Origin: Bhargavaea cecembensis
GTDB taxonomy: Bacteria; Bacillota; Bacilli; Bacillales_A; Planococcaceae
Length of the DNA stretch: 64,000 nucleotides
Assembly (NCBI RefSeq): GCF_000826125.2
Contig: NZ_LN651373.1
Location: 1,876,753-1,940,752 of the forward strand
Direction: 5' to 3'
The notes beneath the pieces were generated by a model. It worked only from the letters and a program-made list of their open reading frames with translations. It had not been told where the DNA came from and made no database searches. The translations under genes and the position numbers were made by a program. Below, one piece after another: positions 52,942 to 61,994 of the stretch. Each line of letters starts with the position of its first letter. Position 1 is the first letter of the stretch.

Positions 52942-53406
52942 TCAGCGGTCTTCACCTTTTTCCAGGAGGTCTTTCAGTTCCTCGATGAATACGTTGATAT
53001 CCTTGAACTGGCGGTAAACGGAGGCGAACCGGACGTAGGCGACGTCATCGATATCCGCCAGGCGTTCCATCACCATCTCCCCGACCCCTTCGGATTTCAC
53101 TTCTGCGTTGCCCTGGCTGCGGAGTTCCTTCTCGATCGAGAAGACGATCCCTTCGAGGACATCAAGGGGCACCGGCCGTTTTTCACAAGCCCGGATCAGT
53201 CCCCGGAGCACTTTCTCCCGGCTGAATTCTTCGCGCGAGCCGTCTTTTTTTACGACAATGAGCGGCATTTCTTCGACTTTTTCAAATGTGGTGAAGCGGA
53301 ATCCGCATTCCTCACATTCTCTGCGGCGCCGGATCGCCTTGCTTTCGTCCACCGGCCGGGAATCGACGACACGCGTCCCGTTATGCTGACAAGCCGGACA
53401 CTTCAT
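52942..53406 (-). CDS. nrdR: Transcriptional repressor NrdR
   Basis: 154 residues. An N-terminal zinc ribbon ([16 protein letters not shown] ... [10 protein letters not shown]) binds NrdR boxes, and an ATP-cone domain ([20 protein letters not shown]) senses ATP and dATP. It represses ribonucleotide reductase genes, none of which are in this window. An extended -10 (TGCTATAAT, 53439-53447) lies upstream. It heads nrdR-dnaB-dnaI, as in B. subtilis. Confidence 0.97.
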   Translation of the reverse strand: MKCPACQHNGTRVVDSRPVDESKAIRRRRECEECGFRFTTFEKVEEMPLIVVKKDGSREEFSREKVLRGLIRACEKRPVPLDVLEGIVFSIEKELRSQGNAEVKSEGVGEMVMERLADIDDVAYVRFASVYRQFKDINVFIEELKDLLEKGEDR

Positions 53407-53438
53407 CGTGATCCCTGCTTTCCGATTATGGTGTTTCT

Positions 53439-53447
53439 ATTATAGCA
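53439..53447 (-). promoter_or_regulatory. Extended -10 promoter of nrdR-dnaB-dnaI
   Basis: Minus strand TGCTATAAT, perfect TATAAT at 53439-53444, with a weak TTCCAG (53462-53467) 17 bases upstream. Confidence 0.6.
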
Positions 53448-53598
53448 GACATCCGGCGCGGCTGGAACGGGTTCCGGTTTAGTCTTCCGTCCGAGAGGGG
53501 CGGATAGAAGCGACAGGCACAAGGCAAGGCTGTGCAGCGGCGTTACTTGCCGCGGAGCAGCGGGGACTTTTGCCTGATTTCCGCTCCAGGCGTACAGA

Positions 53599-53693
53599 GT
53601 GTTTTCGGAGGCGCGGTTCCTCGTACGTTTGTTTCCAAAGGCGCGGTGGGCAGTTTCAAAGGCGCGTACACAGTTTTTAGAGGCGCAATTATT
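53599..53693. repeat. Degenerate 21- to 28-bp array with core AGGCGCG
   Basis: GTTTnnnnAGGCGCG-like units recur four times, with GGCGC cores near 53610, 53639, 53661 and 53682 (spacings about 28, 22, 21). It lies in the 364-base spacer between speD and nrdR; the rest of that spacer shows nothing else. Confidence 0.65.
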
Positions 53694-53770
53694 CATCCCC
53701 CGGCCAATCAAAAAAGCAGAAACCCGGAGGTCCCTGCGAAGCGGTGCACTGTTTTTTTATAATCAATCAC

Positions 53771-54151
53771 TCAAGCCATGCTGACGGCGGCTGCCGGTGT
53801 GGCGACGGGGCCCATGCCTCTCGGAAGTTCGGCCATCTGGCGGCTTTTCGCACCGAGGGCCTCCGCGATATAGCGGGCTGCAACCGTCGGGTCGAGATCG
53901 CCGCATGTATAGACGTCGATGCTCGCGTAGCCGTGTTCCGGAAAGCTGTGGATGGTCAGATGAGATTCAGAGATGATGACGACACCGCTCACGCCTTGCG
54001 GGGCGAATTTGTGGAACGCCACTTCCCTTACCTCTGCACCCGATCGGAGTGCCGCGTCCACGAACGTCTGCTCGATGAACGGCATGTCGTTGAGCTTGTC
54101 AAAGTCACATTCCCACAGTTCTGCAATTACATGACGACCCATTGTTTCCAT
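53771..54151 (-). CDS. speD: S-adenosylmethionine decarboxylase proenzyme
   Basis: 126 residues, the short prokaryotic (SpeH) type. It makes decarboxylated SAM, the aminopropyl donor for spermidine. The proenzyme cuts itself before the Ser of [20 protein letters not shown], leaving a pyruvoyl group; the downstream Cys (VYTCGD) acts in processing. ATG 54151 follows GGGGGGG. gapB lies upstream, as in B. subtilis, but a terminator and a second promoter separate the two here. Confidence 0.96.
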   Translation of the reverse strand: METMGRHVIAELWECDFDKLNDMPFIEQTFVDAALRSGAEVREVAFHKFAPQGVSGVVIISESHLTIHSFPEHGYASIDVYTCGDLDPTVAARYIAEALGAKSRQMAELPRGMGPVATPAAAVSMA

Positions 54152-54273
54152 GGTTCGTCCCCCCTTCATTCAGTGTGATTGCCGGGGTTACCGGCAAACG
54201 GGACGCCACGGGGGAAAGTTAGTCCTAGAGGTCCTAACCCTTTAAGCGGCCCAGCGACCAGTTGGTCGAAATA

Positions 54274-54302
54274 ATTATATGATGGGCGGCCGGCGAACGC
54301 AA
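54274..54302 (-). promoter_or_regulatory. Promoter and hairpin-rich leader of speD
   Basis: Minus strand TTGCGT (54297-54302), 17 bases, TATAAT (54274-54279). The leader of about 115 bases contains the palindrome CGACCAACTGGTCG, a GTTAG...CTAAC dyad around AGGACCTCTAGGACT, and a TTGCCGG...CCGGCAA hairpin close to the start codon. Confidence 0.6.
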
Positions 54303-54368
54303 CTATTAATTTCATCAAAATTCCGTGAGCGGCCTTCCGCCGGGCGAATTGCAATGAACATGAAAAAA

Positions 54369-54392
54369 CGCCCGGACTGATTGGTCCGGGCG
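54369..54392 (-). terminator. Terminator of gapB
   Basis: Stem CGCCCGGAC (54369-54377) / GTCCGGGCG (54384-54392), TTTTTT follows on the minus strand, 7 bases from the gapB stop. Confidence 0.85.
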
Positions 54393-54398
54393 ATGGAT

Positions 54399-55421
54399 TC
54401 AGGCATTCACTTTTGAGCCGATTTCTGCAGCGACTTTTTTGGTCAGGTCGACGACCCGGGCGGAGTAGCCCCACTCGTTGTCATACCAGGCAAGCACTTT
54501 CACTTTCCGGTCGCCCATCACCATCGTGGTGAGGCCGTCAACGGTGGCGGAACTCGTGTCCGTGTTGAAGTCAGTCGAGACAAGAGGTTCTTCCGTGTAA
54601 GCCAGGATCCCTTTCATCGGGCCTTCGGATGCACGGATGAACGCCTCGTTGATGGTCTCAGGCGTGACATCGGTCTTCAGGTCAACGACGAGATCGACGA
54701 GGGAGACGTTCGGCGTCGGCACGCGGAGCGCCATTCCATGGAGCTTGCCCTTCAGTTCGGGCAGCACGAGGGAAAGGGCTTTTGCAGCGCCCGTCGTCGT
54801 CGGAATGATCGACTGCGCGCACGCACGGGCACGGCGAAGATCCTTGTGCGGGTTGTCGATGTTGTTCTGGTCATTCGTATAGGCATGGACCGTCGTCATG
54901 AGCCCGCTTTCGATGCCGAATTCGTCATTCAGCACTTTTGCGACGGGCGCCAGGCAGTTGGTCGTGCAGCTCGCATTGGAGATGACGTCATGCTTCTCGA
55001 GATCCAGCTTGTCATCGTTGACGCCCATGACGATCGTGACGTCCTCATTCTTCCCGGGAGCGGTGAGGATCACTTTCTTTGCGCCCGCTCCGAGATGGAG
55101 GGCCGCTTTGCCGCGCTCATTGAACTTGCCGGTCGCTTCGATCACAATGTCGACCCCGAGTTCCTTCCAAGGAAGTTTCGCAGGATCCCGCTCGGCGATG
55201 AGCTGGACCCGCTTGCCGTTGACGATGAGGGCGTCCTCTTCCGTCAATACTTCGCCTTCGAATTTGCCGTGGGTCGTATCATATTTCAATAGGTGCGCAA
55301 GTGTCTCGGCCGGATAGCTTGCATTCACCGCCACGATATTCAGATCGTCCTCCAGGATGGCCTGGCGGAACACCATGCGGCCGATGCGGCCGAATCCGTT
55401 GATCGCAATTGAAGTTGTCAT
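54399..55421 (-). CDS. gapB: NADP-preferring glyceraldehyde-3-phosphate dehydrogenase
   Basis: 340 residues. The Rossmann loop is INGFGRIGRMVFRQ and the catalytic Cys is in SNASCTTNCLAPVAKVL. Location before speD and overall sequence point to GapB, the gluconeogenic enzyme that uses NADP, rather than glycolytic GapA. The position after the second strand reads NASYPAET instead of the Asp that binds NAD ribose, consistent with NADP use. An extended -10 (TGCTATACT, 55471-55479) lies upstream on the minus strand. Confidence 0.92.
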   Translation of the reverse strand: MTTSIAINGFGRIGRMVFRQAILEDDLNIVAVNASYPAETLAHLLKYDTTHGKFEGEVLTEEDALIVNGKRVQLIAERDPAKLPWKELGVDIVIEATGKFNERGKAALHLGAGAKKVILTAPGKNEDVTIVMGVNDDKLDLEKHDVISNASCTTNCLAPVAKVLNDEFGIESGLMTTVHAYTNDQNNIDNPHKDLRRARACAQSIIPTTTGAAKALSLVLPELKGKLHGMALRVPTPNVSLVDLVVDLKTDVTPETINEAFIRASEGPMKGILAYTEEPLVSTDFNTDTSSATVDGLTTMVMGDRKVKVLAWYDNEWGYSARVVDLTKKVAAEIGSKVNA

Positions 55422-55470
55422 GATGATCCTCCCGTAACTGTGTTATACTCATTTTCATTTATCCTTAAAT

Positions 55471-55479
55471 AGTATAGCA
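55471..55479 (-). promoter_or_regulatory. Extended -10 promoter of gapB
   Basis: Minus strand TGCTATACT about 50 bases before the start codon; no good -35. Confidence 0.5.
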
Positions 55480-55542
55480 CATATTATTCAAAATGCATCT
55501 TGAAACGGAATAAAAGCGGAAGTTCTTCAATTCAGATTTCCC

Positions 55543-56139
55543 TCAAAGTTCCGCCTGCCAGCCGGACAGAATCCGGTCGAGCTGCCGCTCGGTCTCCTCC
55601 AGTGTGCCATTATTATAGATGACGGCATCCGCCCCCTTTTCCTTTTCGGAAATGGGGAGCTGGGAGGAGATCCGGGCCCTGGCTTCCTGCTCGGTGAACC
55701 CGTTCCGGTCCATCAGCCGCCGGAGCTGGGTCTTTTCCGTGACGGATACGACGAGTACCTTGTCGACAAAATGCTGCAGGCGGCTTTCGAACAGGAGGGG
55801 GATGTCCATGATGACGGTCCTGGCGCCGTCGGCCAAAAACTGATCCCGCTGCCGGAGCATTTCTTCCCGGATGGCCGGATGGATGATGTCATTCAGCTTT
55901 TTACGCTGGGCAGGATCATTGAAGATCAGTTCCCCGACGAGCGCGCGGTCCATGGACCCGTCTCCAAGGATCACACGGTCCCCGAATGCGTCCCGGATCG
56001 CATCAAGTGCCGGGCGCCCGGGTTCCACCACGATCCTCGCCACGAGGTCCGCATCCACGATTGGGAATCCCCGCTCCGCCAGCATGCGGGATACGGTGCT
56101 TTTGCCGCTTGCAATGCTTCCGGTCAATCCGATGATCAT
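55543..56139 (-). CDS. coaE: Dephospho-CoA kinase
   Basis: 198 residues. It phosphorylates dephospho-CoA in the last step of coenzyme A synthesis. The P-loop is GLTGSIASGKSTVSRMLAER, with the substrate region VDADLVARIVVEPG and VIMDIPLLFES. AGGGAGG sits ahead of ATG 56139. It follows mutM by 15 bases; the ytaF gene that separates them in B. subtilis is absent. Confidence 0.95.
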   Translation of the reverse strand: MIIGLTGSIASGKSTVSRMLAERGFPIVDADLVARIVVEPGRPALDAIRDAFGDRVILGDGSMDRALVGELIFNDPAQRKKLNDIIHPAIREEMLRQRDQFLADGARTVIMDIPLLFESRLQHFVDKVLVVSVTEKTQLRRLMDRNGFTEQEARARISSQLPISEKEKGADAVIYNNGTLEETERQLDRILSGWQAEL

Positions 56140-56154
56140 CTGTGTTTCCTCCCT

Positions 56155-57027
56155 TTAGTGCTGGCATTTCGGACAATAGACGGACGTCCGCCCGCCGATG
56201 GTCCGGCGTTTTGTCGGGCTGCCGCATGCAGGGCATTTTTTCTTGCCGTACATCTGCAGTCGGTCCTGCATGGCCCCGGCCTCCCCGTTGATGTTGCGGT
56301 AATCGGAAATCGAGCTTCCCCCCGCCTCCACCGCCTCGGCCAAAATCTCCACGATCGCGCGGAAAAGCTCGGAACGCCGCTCCATGCTGATCCGCGACGT
56401 CCTCCTCGCCGGATGGATGCCCATCCGGAACAGGGCCTCGGTCGCATAGATGTTGCCGCAGCCCGAGATGACATGGCCGTCCATGATCGTTTCCTTGATC
56501 GGCTTGTCCCGGTATTTTCGTGAGGCGCTCAGTTCCAGGAAGTGCCCTTCCGCCTCTTCGTCAAACGGTTCGGGCGCCATGGCGAGAAGCGGCGGATGAT
56601 CGGCTTCCCGGCCGATGAGGCGGAGTTCGCCGAATCTGCGGATATCCGCAAAGACGAGCAGGCCCCCGTCCTCCATTTCAAGCACGACATGGACGTGCCT
56701 GCGGAACTTGTCCTCAGTCACGTCCTCCAGATCTGCAACGGCAAACCATGCGCCCGACATGCCGAGGTGGCTGACGAGCAGCGCGGGCACCCCTTCCTTT
56801 TCCAGATGGAAATAAATATATTTGCTCCGCCGGGTTACGTTGAGGATCCGCATGCCGCGCATTCGGTCGGTGAATTCCTCCGGTGAGATGTTTTTCAGGA
56901 TGGCTTCTTTCGCTTCGGATTTCGACTTGATAATCGTATCCGAAATGGCGACGTCGCGCACGGTCCGGCCGATTGCGGCCGGTCCGAGCGAACGGACGAC
57001 GCCTTCCACTTCCGGCAGTTCCGGCAT
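56155..57027 (-). CDS. mutM: Formamidopyrimidine-DNA glycosylase
   Basis: 290 residues. It removes 8-oxoguanine and ring-opened purines and nicks the site. N-terminal Pro2-Glu3 (MPELPEVEGVVRSL) is the catalytic start, and the H2TH region includes GCGNIYATEALFRMGIHPAR. The C-terminal zinc finger is KCPACGSPTKRRTIGGRTSV then YCPKC. It lies between polA and coaE in the repair cluster. Confidence 0.97.
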   Translation of the reverse strand: MPELPEVEGVVRSLGPAAIGRTVRDVAISDTIIKSKSEAKEAILKNISPEEFTDRMRGMRILNVTRRSKYIYFHLEKEGVPALLVSHLGMSGAWFAVADLEDVTEDKFRRHVHVVLEMEDGGLLVFADIRRFGELRLIGREADHPPLLAMAPEPFDEEAEGHFLELSASRKYRDKPIKETIMDGHVISGCGNIYATEALFRMGIHPARRTSRISMERRSELFRAIVEILAEAVEAGGSSISDYRNINGEAGAMQDRLQMYGKKKCPACGSPTKRRTIGGRTSVYCPKCQH

Positions 57028-57076
57028 GGGTCAATCATCTTCTTTCATCGGATCGTTTTCCATTTTTGACGAAGCA

Positions 57077-59704
57077 TCATTTCGTGTCATACCAGGACGG
57101 CCCCGAGGCGGATTCGACTTTGAGCGGCACGTCGAGCGACATCGCGGACTCCATGACATCGGGCACGATTTTCTCAAGGACGGCCACTTCTTCTTCCGGG
57201 CACTCGAAAATCAGTTCATCATGGACCTGGAGGAGCATCCGTGCGCGCACGTTCTCCCGCTCCAGCCGTTCATCCATCATGACCATCGCTTTCTTGATGA
57301 TGTCCGCCGCAGTGCCCTGGATCGGCGTGTTCATGGCCGTCCGTTCGGCGAAGCTTCTCAGATTGAAGTTCGAGCTTGTGATATCCGGAAGATAGCGGCG
57401 GCGGTTGAGCAGTGTCGTGACGTAGCCCTGTTTCCTCGCTTCTGCGACGATGTTTTCCATGTAGGCCTGCACGCCCGGGAAGCTGGCCAGGTACCGGTCG
57501 ATGAATTCGCCTGCCTCTTTCCGGCTGATGTTCAGGCTCTGGGACAGGCCGTAGTCGCTGATGCCGTAGACGATCCCGAAGTTGACGGCTTTCGCCGCCC
57601 GCCGCATGTCCGATGTGACGTCTTCCGGCGCCACGTGGAACACATCCCCCGCAGTCCGGGTGTGGATGTCGGCACCGTCGCGGAACGCCTGGATGAGCCG
57701 TTCATCACCCGACATATGGGCAAGAACCCTCAGTTCGATCTGGGAATAGTCGGCCGCAAACATCATCCAGCCGGGCTCCGAAGGGATGAACGCCTTCCGG
57801 ATTTTCCGGCCCTCTTCGATCCTGACGGGGATGTTCTGGAGGTTCGGGTTCGTCGAGCTGAGACGCCCCGTCTGTGTGAGCGCCTGCTGATAATACGTAT
57901 GGATCCTGCCGTCCGGATGGATTTCCTTCAGCAGTCCTTCGATATAAGTCGACTTCAGCTTGCCGAGCTGCCGGTATTCGAGGATATGCCGGATGATCTC
58001 ATGGCGTCCCTCCAGCTTTTCGAGCACGTCGGCCGCCGTGGAATAGCCGGTTTTCGTTTTTTTGATCGGAGGCAGGCCGAGCTTTTCGAACAGGACGACG
58101 CCGAGCTGCTTCGTCGAGTTGATATTGAATTCCTCGCCCGCGATTTCGTAGATTTCGCGCTCAATCGCTTCAAGTTTGCCGCCCAGGTCCTCCCCGATAT
58201 CGATGAGTGTTTCCCGGTCGGCGCCGACCCCTTCAGCCTCCATTTTACCGAGTATGGAGGCGAGCGGAAGCTCAAGCTCTCTGTACAGATCATACTGTTC
58301 ATTGGCTTTCAGCTTTTCTTCGACCCGGTCCTTCAGACGGGCGACCGCCATCGCTTTCCGGCCGGCATGCGCCGCAACCATTTCGATGTCGGGGACCGAC
58401 TTTTTCGCGCCTTTTCCGTAGACGGACTCGTCGGACGGAATGCCCGTCCAGCCGAATTCCGACGCAATGGAGGCCGTGTCCGTCAGCGAAACCGACGGGT
58501 TGGCGATATAGGCGGCAAGAAGCAGATCAAATCCGATTCCTTCCGTCTCCACGCCGAGCCGGGTAAGGGAAGCGAGCGCCGATTTCGAGTCGGTCGACCA
58601 TTTCGCCTTCGAGTGATCACTCAGCCAGCTGAACAGCCTGGCATCTTCCTTCGCATCGTCCGGGCGGATAAAGACCGTCTCCTCGCCGTCAGACAAGGCA
58701 AGTCCCAGAATCTCAGCGGTATGATACTGTTCTCCGGCAAGCTCCAGGTGGATCGCGACTCCGTCCGCCAGGAGGTTTTCAGGAACGGTGTCCACGACCG
58801 GACAGCTGAATTCCTCAAGCGGCTCCTCTTCCCGGACAGGCGCATCCATCTTTTCAAGCAGCGTCCTGAAATTGAGTTCCTGCCAAATTTTTGCAACTTC
58901 CTCCATGTCCGGCCCGGAATACAGGATGTCGTCCACGCCGATTTCGACCGGAGAACCTGTATTGATCGTGGCCAGCTCTTTGCTCATTCTGGCGAGCTCT
59001 TCATTTTCCTCAAGCTTTTCTTTCAGCTTTTTGCCGCTCACCTCGCCGAGCGCTTCATATACGCCTTCAACGGACCCGAACTGCTTGAGCAGTTTGATCG
59101 CGGTCTTTTCGCCGACGCCCGGGACGCCCGGGATGTTATCGGACGCGTCGCCCATGAGGCCCTTCATGTCGATGATCTGGCCCGGGGTAAGTCCGTACTT
59201 TTCCATCACGTGCTCAGGGGTGTACCGCTCGATGTCGGTGATCCCCTTCCGCGTGATGCAGACGGTCACGTCATCCGCTGCGAGCTGGGTCAAGTCCTTG
59301 TCGCCGGAAATGATGACTGTCTCATCGCTTCCGCTTTCGGCTTCCCTGCTCAGCGTCCCGATGATGTCATCCGCCTCGTAACTCTCAAGCTCATACTGGC
59401 GGATATTGTAGGCGCTCAGCATTTTCCGCAAATACGGGAATTGCTCGGACAGTTCAGGCGGGGTCTTTTGGCGCCCTCCTTTGTATTCCTTGAACGTTTC
59501 GTGCCGGAACGTCGTCTTCCCCGCATCCCAGGCGACGAGTATATGGGTCGGTTTCTCTTCATCCAGGATTTTCTGCAGCATCATCGCAAAACCGTAAACC
59601 GCATTCGTATGGACACCCTGGTCGTTCGTCAGCAGCGGCAATGCAAAAAAGGCCCGGTACGCCAGGCTGTTGCCGTCGAGAAGCAGCACTTTCCGCTTCG
59701 TCAT
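57077..59704 (-). CDS. polA: DNA polymerase I
   Basis: 875 residues. A 5'-3' nuclease domain (about 1-290: VLLLDGNSLAYRAFFALPLL, DNIPGVPGVGEKTAIKLLKQ) is followed by an inactive-looking 3'-5' exonuclease domain, since the DEDD acids are not evident. The polymerase domain then carries motif A FAADYSQIELRVLAHMSGDE, the O-helix RRAAKAVNFGIVYGISDYG and motif C LLQVHDELIFECPEEE. ATG 59704 with GGAGG upstream gives the normal length. It fills gaps in repair and removes RNA primers. Confidence 0.97.
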   Translation of the reverse strand: MTKRKVLLLDGNSLAYRAFFALPLLTNDQGVHTNAVYGFAMMLQKILDEEKPTHILVAWDAGKTTFRHETFKEYKGGRQKTPPELSEQFPYLRKMLSAYNIRQYELESYEADDIIGTLSREAESGSDETVIISGDKDLTQLAADDVTVCITRKGITDIERYTPEHVMEKYGLTPGQIIDMKGLMGDASDNIPGVPGVGEKTAIKLLKQFGSVEGVYEALGEVSGKKLKEKLEENEELARMSKELATINTGSPVEIGVDDILYSGPDMEEVAKIWQELNFRTLLEKMDAPVREEEPLEEFSCPVVDTVPENLLADGVAIHLELAGEQYHTAEILGLALSDGEETVFIRPDDAKEDARLFSWLSDHSKAKWSTDSKSALASLTRLGVETEGIGFDLLLAAYIANPSVSLTDTASIASEFGWTGIPSDESVYGKGAKKSVPDIEMVAAHAGRKAMAVARLKDRVEEKLKANEQYDLYRELELPLASILGKMEAEGVGADRETLIDIGEDLGGKLEAIEREIYEIAGEEFNINSTKQLGVVLFEKLGLPPIKKTKTGYSTAADVLEKLEGRHEIIRHILEYRQLGKLKSTYIEGLLKEIHPDGRIHTYYQQALTQTGRLSSTNPNLQNIPVRIEEGRKIRKAFIPSEPGWMMFAADYSQIELRVLAHMSGDERLIQAFRDGADIHTRTAGDVFHVAPEDVTSDMRRAAKAVNFGIVYGISDYGLSQSLNISRKEAGEFIDRYLASFPGVQAYMENIVAEARKQGYVTTLLNRRRYLPDITSSNFNLRSFAERTAMNTPIQGTAADIIKKAMVMMDERLERENVRARMLLQVHDELIFECPEEEVAVLEKIVPDVMESAMSLDVPLKVESASGPSWYDTK

Positions 59705-59737
59705 GTCTTCAACCTCCATCCGCGAAAATAAAACCAT

Positions 59738-59772
59738 CGTCTCCCCCCATCTTACCATAGTGGGGGGAGACG
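59738..59772 (-). terminator. Terminator between hflC and polA
   Basis: A 12-bp stem CGTCTCCCCCCA (59738-59749) / TGGGGGGAGACG (59761-59772), T-rich after it on the minus strand, 11 bases past the hflC stop. Confidence 0.8.
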
Positions 59773-59782
59773 ACGGTTCTGT

Positions 59783-60823
59783 TTAGTCGGTGTATCCCGA
59801 AAGGATCCGGGCATACGGAGAATCGGACGGCAGGATGATCATCGTCTCATCGCCGATCGTCTTCTTGTAGGACTCGAGTGTCCGGTACAGCTCATAGAAA
59901 TCCGGATCCTTGGAGAAGGAGCCGTTATAGATGCGTGCCGCTTCGGCTTCCCCTTCCGCCCGGATCACTTCCGCTTCCTTTTTCGCCTTGGCGAGGACTT
60001 CCTGGACTTCACGGTCGGTCTCCGCTTCGATCCGGCGCTTTTCCGCATCCCCTTCGGACAGGTAGGTCTGTGCGGTGGATTCACGCTCGGAGATCATCCG
60101 GGTGTAGATCGACTGCTCGTTCTCTGCAGGCAGGTCGATCCGCTTCATCCGGACGTCGGTGACCGCGATTCCGAAGTTCCCGGCTTCAAGGAGTTCGTTC
60201 ACACGCTCGGTCACGGTATCATTCAGGTTGCCGCGCGAAGAATCCGTGTCGTTGACGATGTTCGCATAGTCGAGACGGCCGAATTCCGACCGGACGACCG
60301 AGTAGATGTACTCTTCCATCCGCGATTCCGCGTTCACGATATTGCGGGCGTTGTTGATCATCTTTTTCGGGTCGGTGATGCGCCAGACCGCGTAATTGTC
60401 GATGATCATCCGCTTTTTGTCTTTTGTCGTGATCTCCGCCTCGGATACGTTGTAGGCCATCTGGTTTCTCGGCAGTGTCGAGACGCTCTGGATGAACGGC
60501 ACCTTGAACTTCACGCCTGGTTCATCGACGATCCGGACCACTTCGCCGAACTGGCGGACGACCCGGTACTCGTTCTCTTTCACGATATAGACGTTGGCCA
60601 GGAGGATGAGGAGAAGAGCGAAAATGACTGTGAGGCCGATCGCCGGCTTGATGTATTTCTTCAGGTCGGCGGACGTCATCGGGGTTTTCGGCTTTTTGGG
60701 CCCATCCGGGTTTTTGCGCGGTTTTTTCGCCTGGCGGAATTGCTTCTTTTTCGCCTGCTCGCGCTGGCGTTCCAGGAACTTCTCTTCTATGCTTTTGAAC
60801 GGATTATCATTATTATCGGCCAT
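59783..60823 (-). CDS. hflC: HflC-like SPFH/prohibitin membrane protein
   Basis: 346 residues. A long charged N-terminal tail rich in Lys and Pro (KKKQFRQAKKPRKNPDGPKK) precedes one membrane span (IGLTVIFALLLILLANVYIV), then a band-7 domain and a helical C-terminus (STAQTYLSEGDAEKRRIEAE, KAKKEAEVIRAEGEAEAARI). HflK and HflC form a large membrane cage around FtsH in other bacteria. The basic tail, longer than in E. coli HflC, is notable. It overlaps hflK by 11 bp. No hflX or hfq is nearby. Confidence 0.85.
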   Translation of the reverse strand: MADNNDNPFKSIEEKFLERQREQAKKKQFRQAKKPRKNPDGPKKPKTPMTSADLKKYIKPAIGLTVIFALLLILLANVYIVKENEYRVVRQFGEVVRIVDEPGVKFKVPFIQSVSTLPRNQMAYNVSEAEITTKDKKRMIIDNYAVWRITDPKKMINNARNIVNAESRMEEYIYSVVRSEFGRLDYANIVNDTDSSRGNLNDTVTERVNELLEAGNFGIAVTDVRMKRIDLPAENEQSIYTRMISERESTAQTYLSEGDAEKRRIEAETDREVQEVLAKAKKEAEVIRAEGEAEAARIYNGSFSKDPDFYELYRTLESYKKTIGDETMIILPSDSPYARILSGYTD

Positions 60824-61802
60824 CGTCTTTTCCTCCTTCCTCCTGTTTCTTGCCTTCTTCTTCGGGTGCCTGGACGGTTCCCTGCTGGCCCGAAATGAGC
60901 GGCAGGTACTTCATCGTCCCGCCGTCATCGTTCATGATATAGAGATTGGCACCCGGCAGCACCTGCTCGATCGTCTCCAGGATAAGCCGCTCGCGGGTGA
61001 TCTCTTTGTTGTTGCTGTATTCCGCATACAGCTTGTCGAAGACGGCAATGTCACCGGTCGCCTGTTCAATCCTGGCGATTTTGTCACCTTGTGCCCGGGA
61101 CAGGATGGCGTCTTTTTCCCCTTCCGCTTCATTCTTTTTCTGGTTTTCATATTTTCTTGCCTGGTTGATCTTCGTGCTCTTCGTTTCACGCGCGTCGGTG
61201 ACGGCGGTGAACGCATCGCGGACTTCCGTGTTCGGCAGTTCCACGTCCTGGAGTTTCACCCCTTGGATGGCGATGCCGATATCATAGCGTTCGATGAGAT
61301 CTGCGAGCAGGTCCCTCGTCTCCGCCTCGATCTCTGCCTTCCCGTCCGTCAGCGCATCGTCGATCGGCGAGGAGCCGATGATCGACCGGATCGATGCGGC
61401 GGTTGCATCATGCAGCATCTCCCGCGGATTTTCGGAGTTGAACAAGTACTTGACCGGCTCTGTGATCTTCCACTGGACGACCAGGTCGGCGATGACGATA
61501 TATTCGTCACCCGTGATCATCTTTGTCTCTTTATCATAGGAAATGAGTTCGCCGGATTCATCCTGGTTGTAGCCGAACGTCGTGCTGAATGTTTCCTTGG
61601 ACAGTTTCTCCACCGACTGCACCGGCCATGGTAGCTTGAATTTCAGGCCGGATTCGACGACCGTCTCATCGGCATTTCCGAATGTAATGATTACGGCCTG
61701 TTCTCCTTCATCCACCGTATACCAAGTGGTAAAAACGAGGATGAGCAGCACGGCGGCGGCGACCGCCATTCCGGCAATCGTCAATATGCGTTTGACGCTC
61801 AT
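60813..61802 (-). CDS. hflK: HflK-like SPFH/prohibitin membrane protein
   Basis: 329 residues. N-terminal span (ILTIAGMAVAAAVLLILVFT), band-7 domain with EQAVIITFGNADETVVESGL, and coiled-coil helices rich in Ala, Glu and Lys. The acidic, Glu/Gln/Gly-rich C-terminus (APEEEGKKQEEGGKDDGR) contrasts with the basic N-terminus of its partner. GGAGGGGG precedes ATG 61802. This hflKC pair sits between the phoPR-type pair and polA, which are adjacent in B. subtilis. Confidence 0.85.
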   Translation of the reverse strand: MSVKRILTIAGMAVAAAVLLILVFTTWYTVDEGEQAVIITFGNADETVVESGLKFKLPWPVQSVEKLSKETFSTTFGYNQDESGELISYDKETKMITGDEYIVIADLVVQWKITEPVKYLFNSENPREMLHDATAASIRSIIGSSPIDDALTDGKAEIEAETRDLLADLIERYDIGIAIQGVKLQDVELPNTEVRDAFTAVTDARETKSTKINQARKYENQKKNEAEGEKDAILSRAQGDKIARIEQATGDIAVFDKLYAEYSNNKEITRERLILETIEQVLPGANLYIMNDDGGTMKYLPLISGQQGTVQAPEEEGKKQEEGGKDDGR

Positions 61803-61929
61803 GTTTCCCCCTCCTTCTGGGTCATTATGTATAGCTTTCTTTACGGGATCAACAGGCGGAAAGTTTCAGTTCTTTTCATTTGGATGGTCTTTTCGTTTGG
61901 AATCATTCCGATTGCTGCCGGCAAAGGAA

Positions 61930-61981
61930 ATGGCAGATGTCCGCTCCTGACCGCCTGCGGCCCTGCGCGTCCATCTGCCAT
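61930..61981 (-). terminator. Possible terminator after the histidine kinase gene
   Basis: ATGGCAGATG (61930-61939) pairs with CATCTGCCAT (61972-61981), with a GC-rich interior; TTTCCTTT follows on the minus strand. It starts 14 bases past the kinase stop. Confidence 0.55.
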
Positions 61982-61994
61982 GGTCATGTTTTTT

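Noticed and set aside
56822..59731. Very long plus-strand open frame opposite polA and mutM
   Set aside because: It is a high-GC antisense shadow with no ribosome site or domain. polA and mutM on the minus strand are unmistakable.
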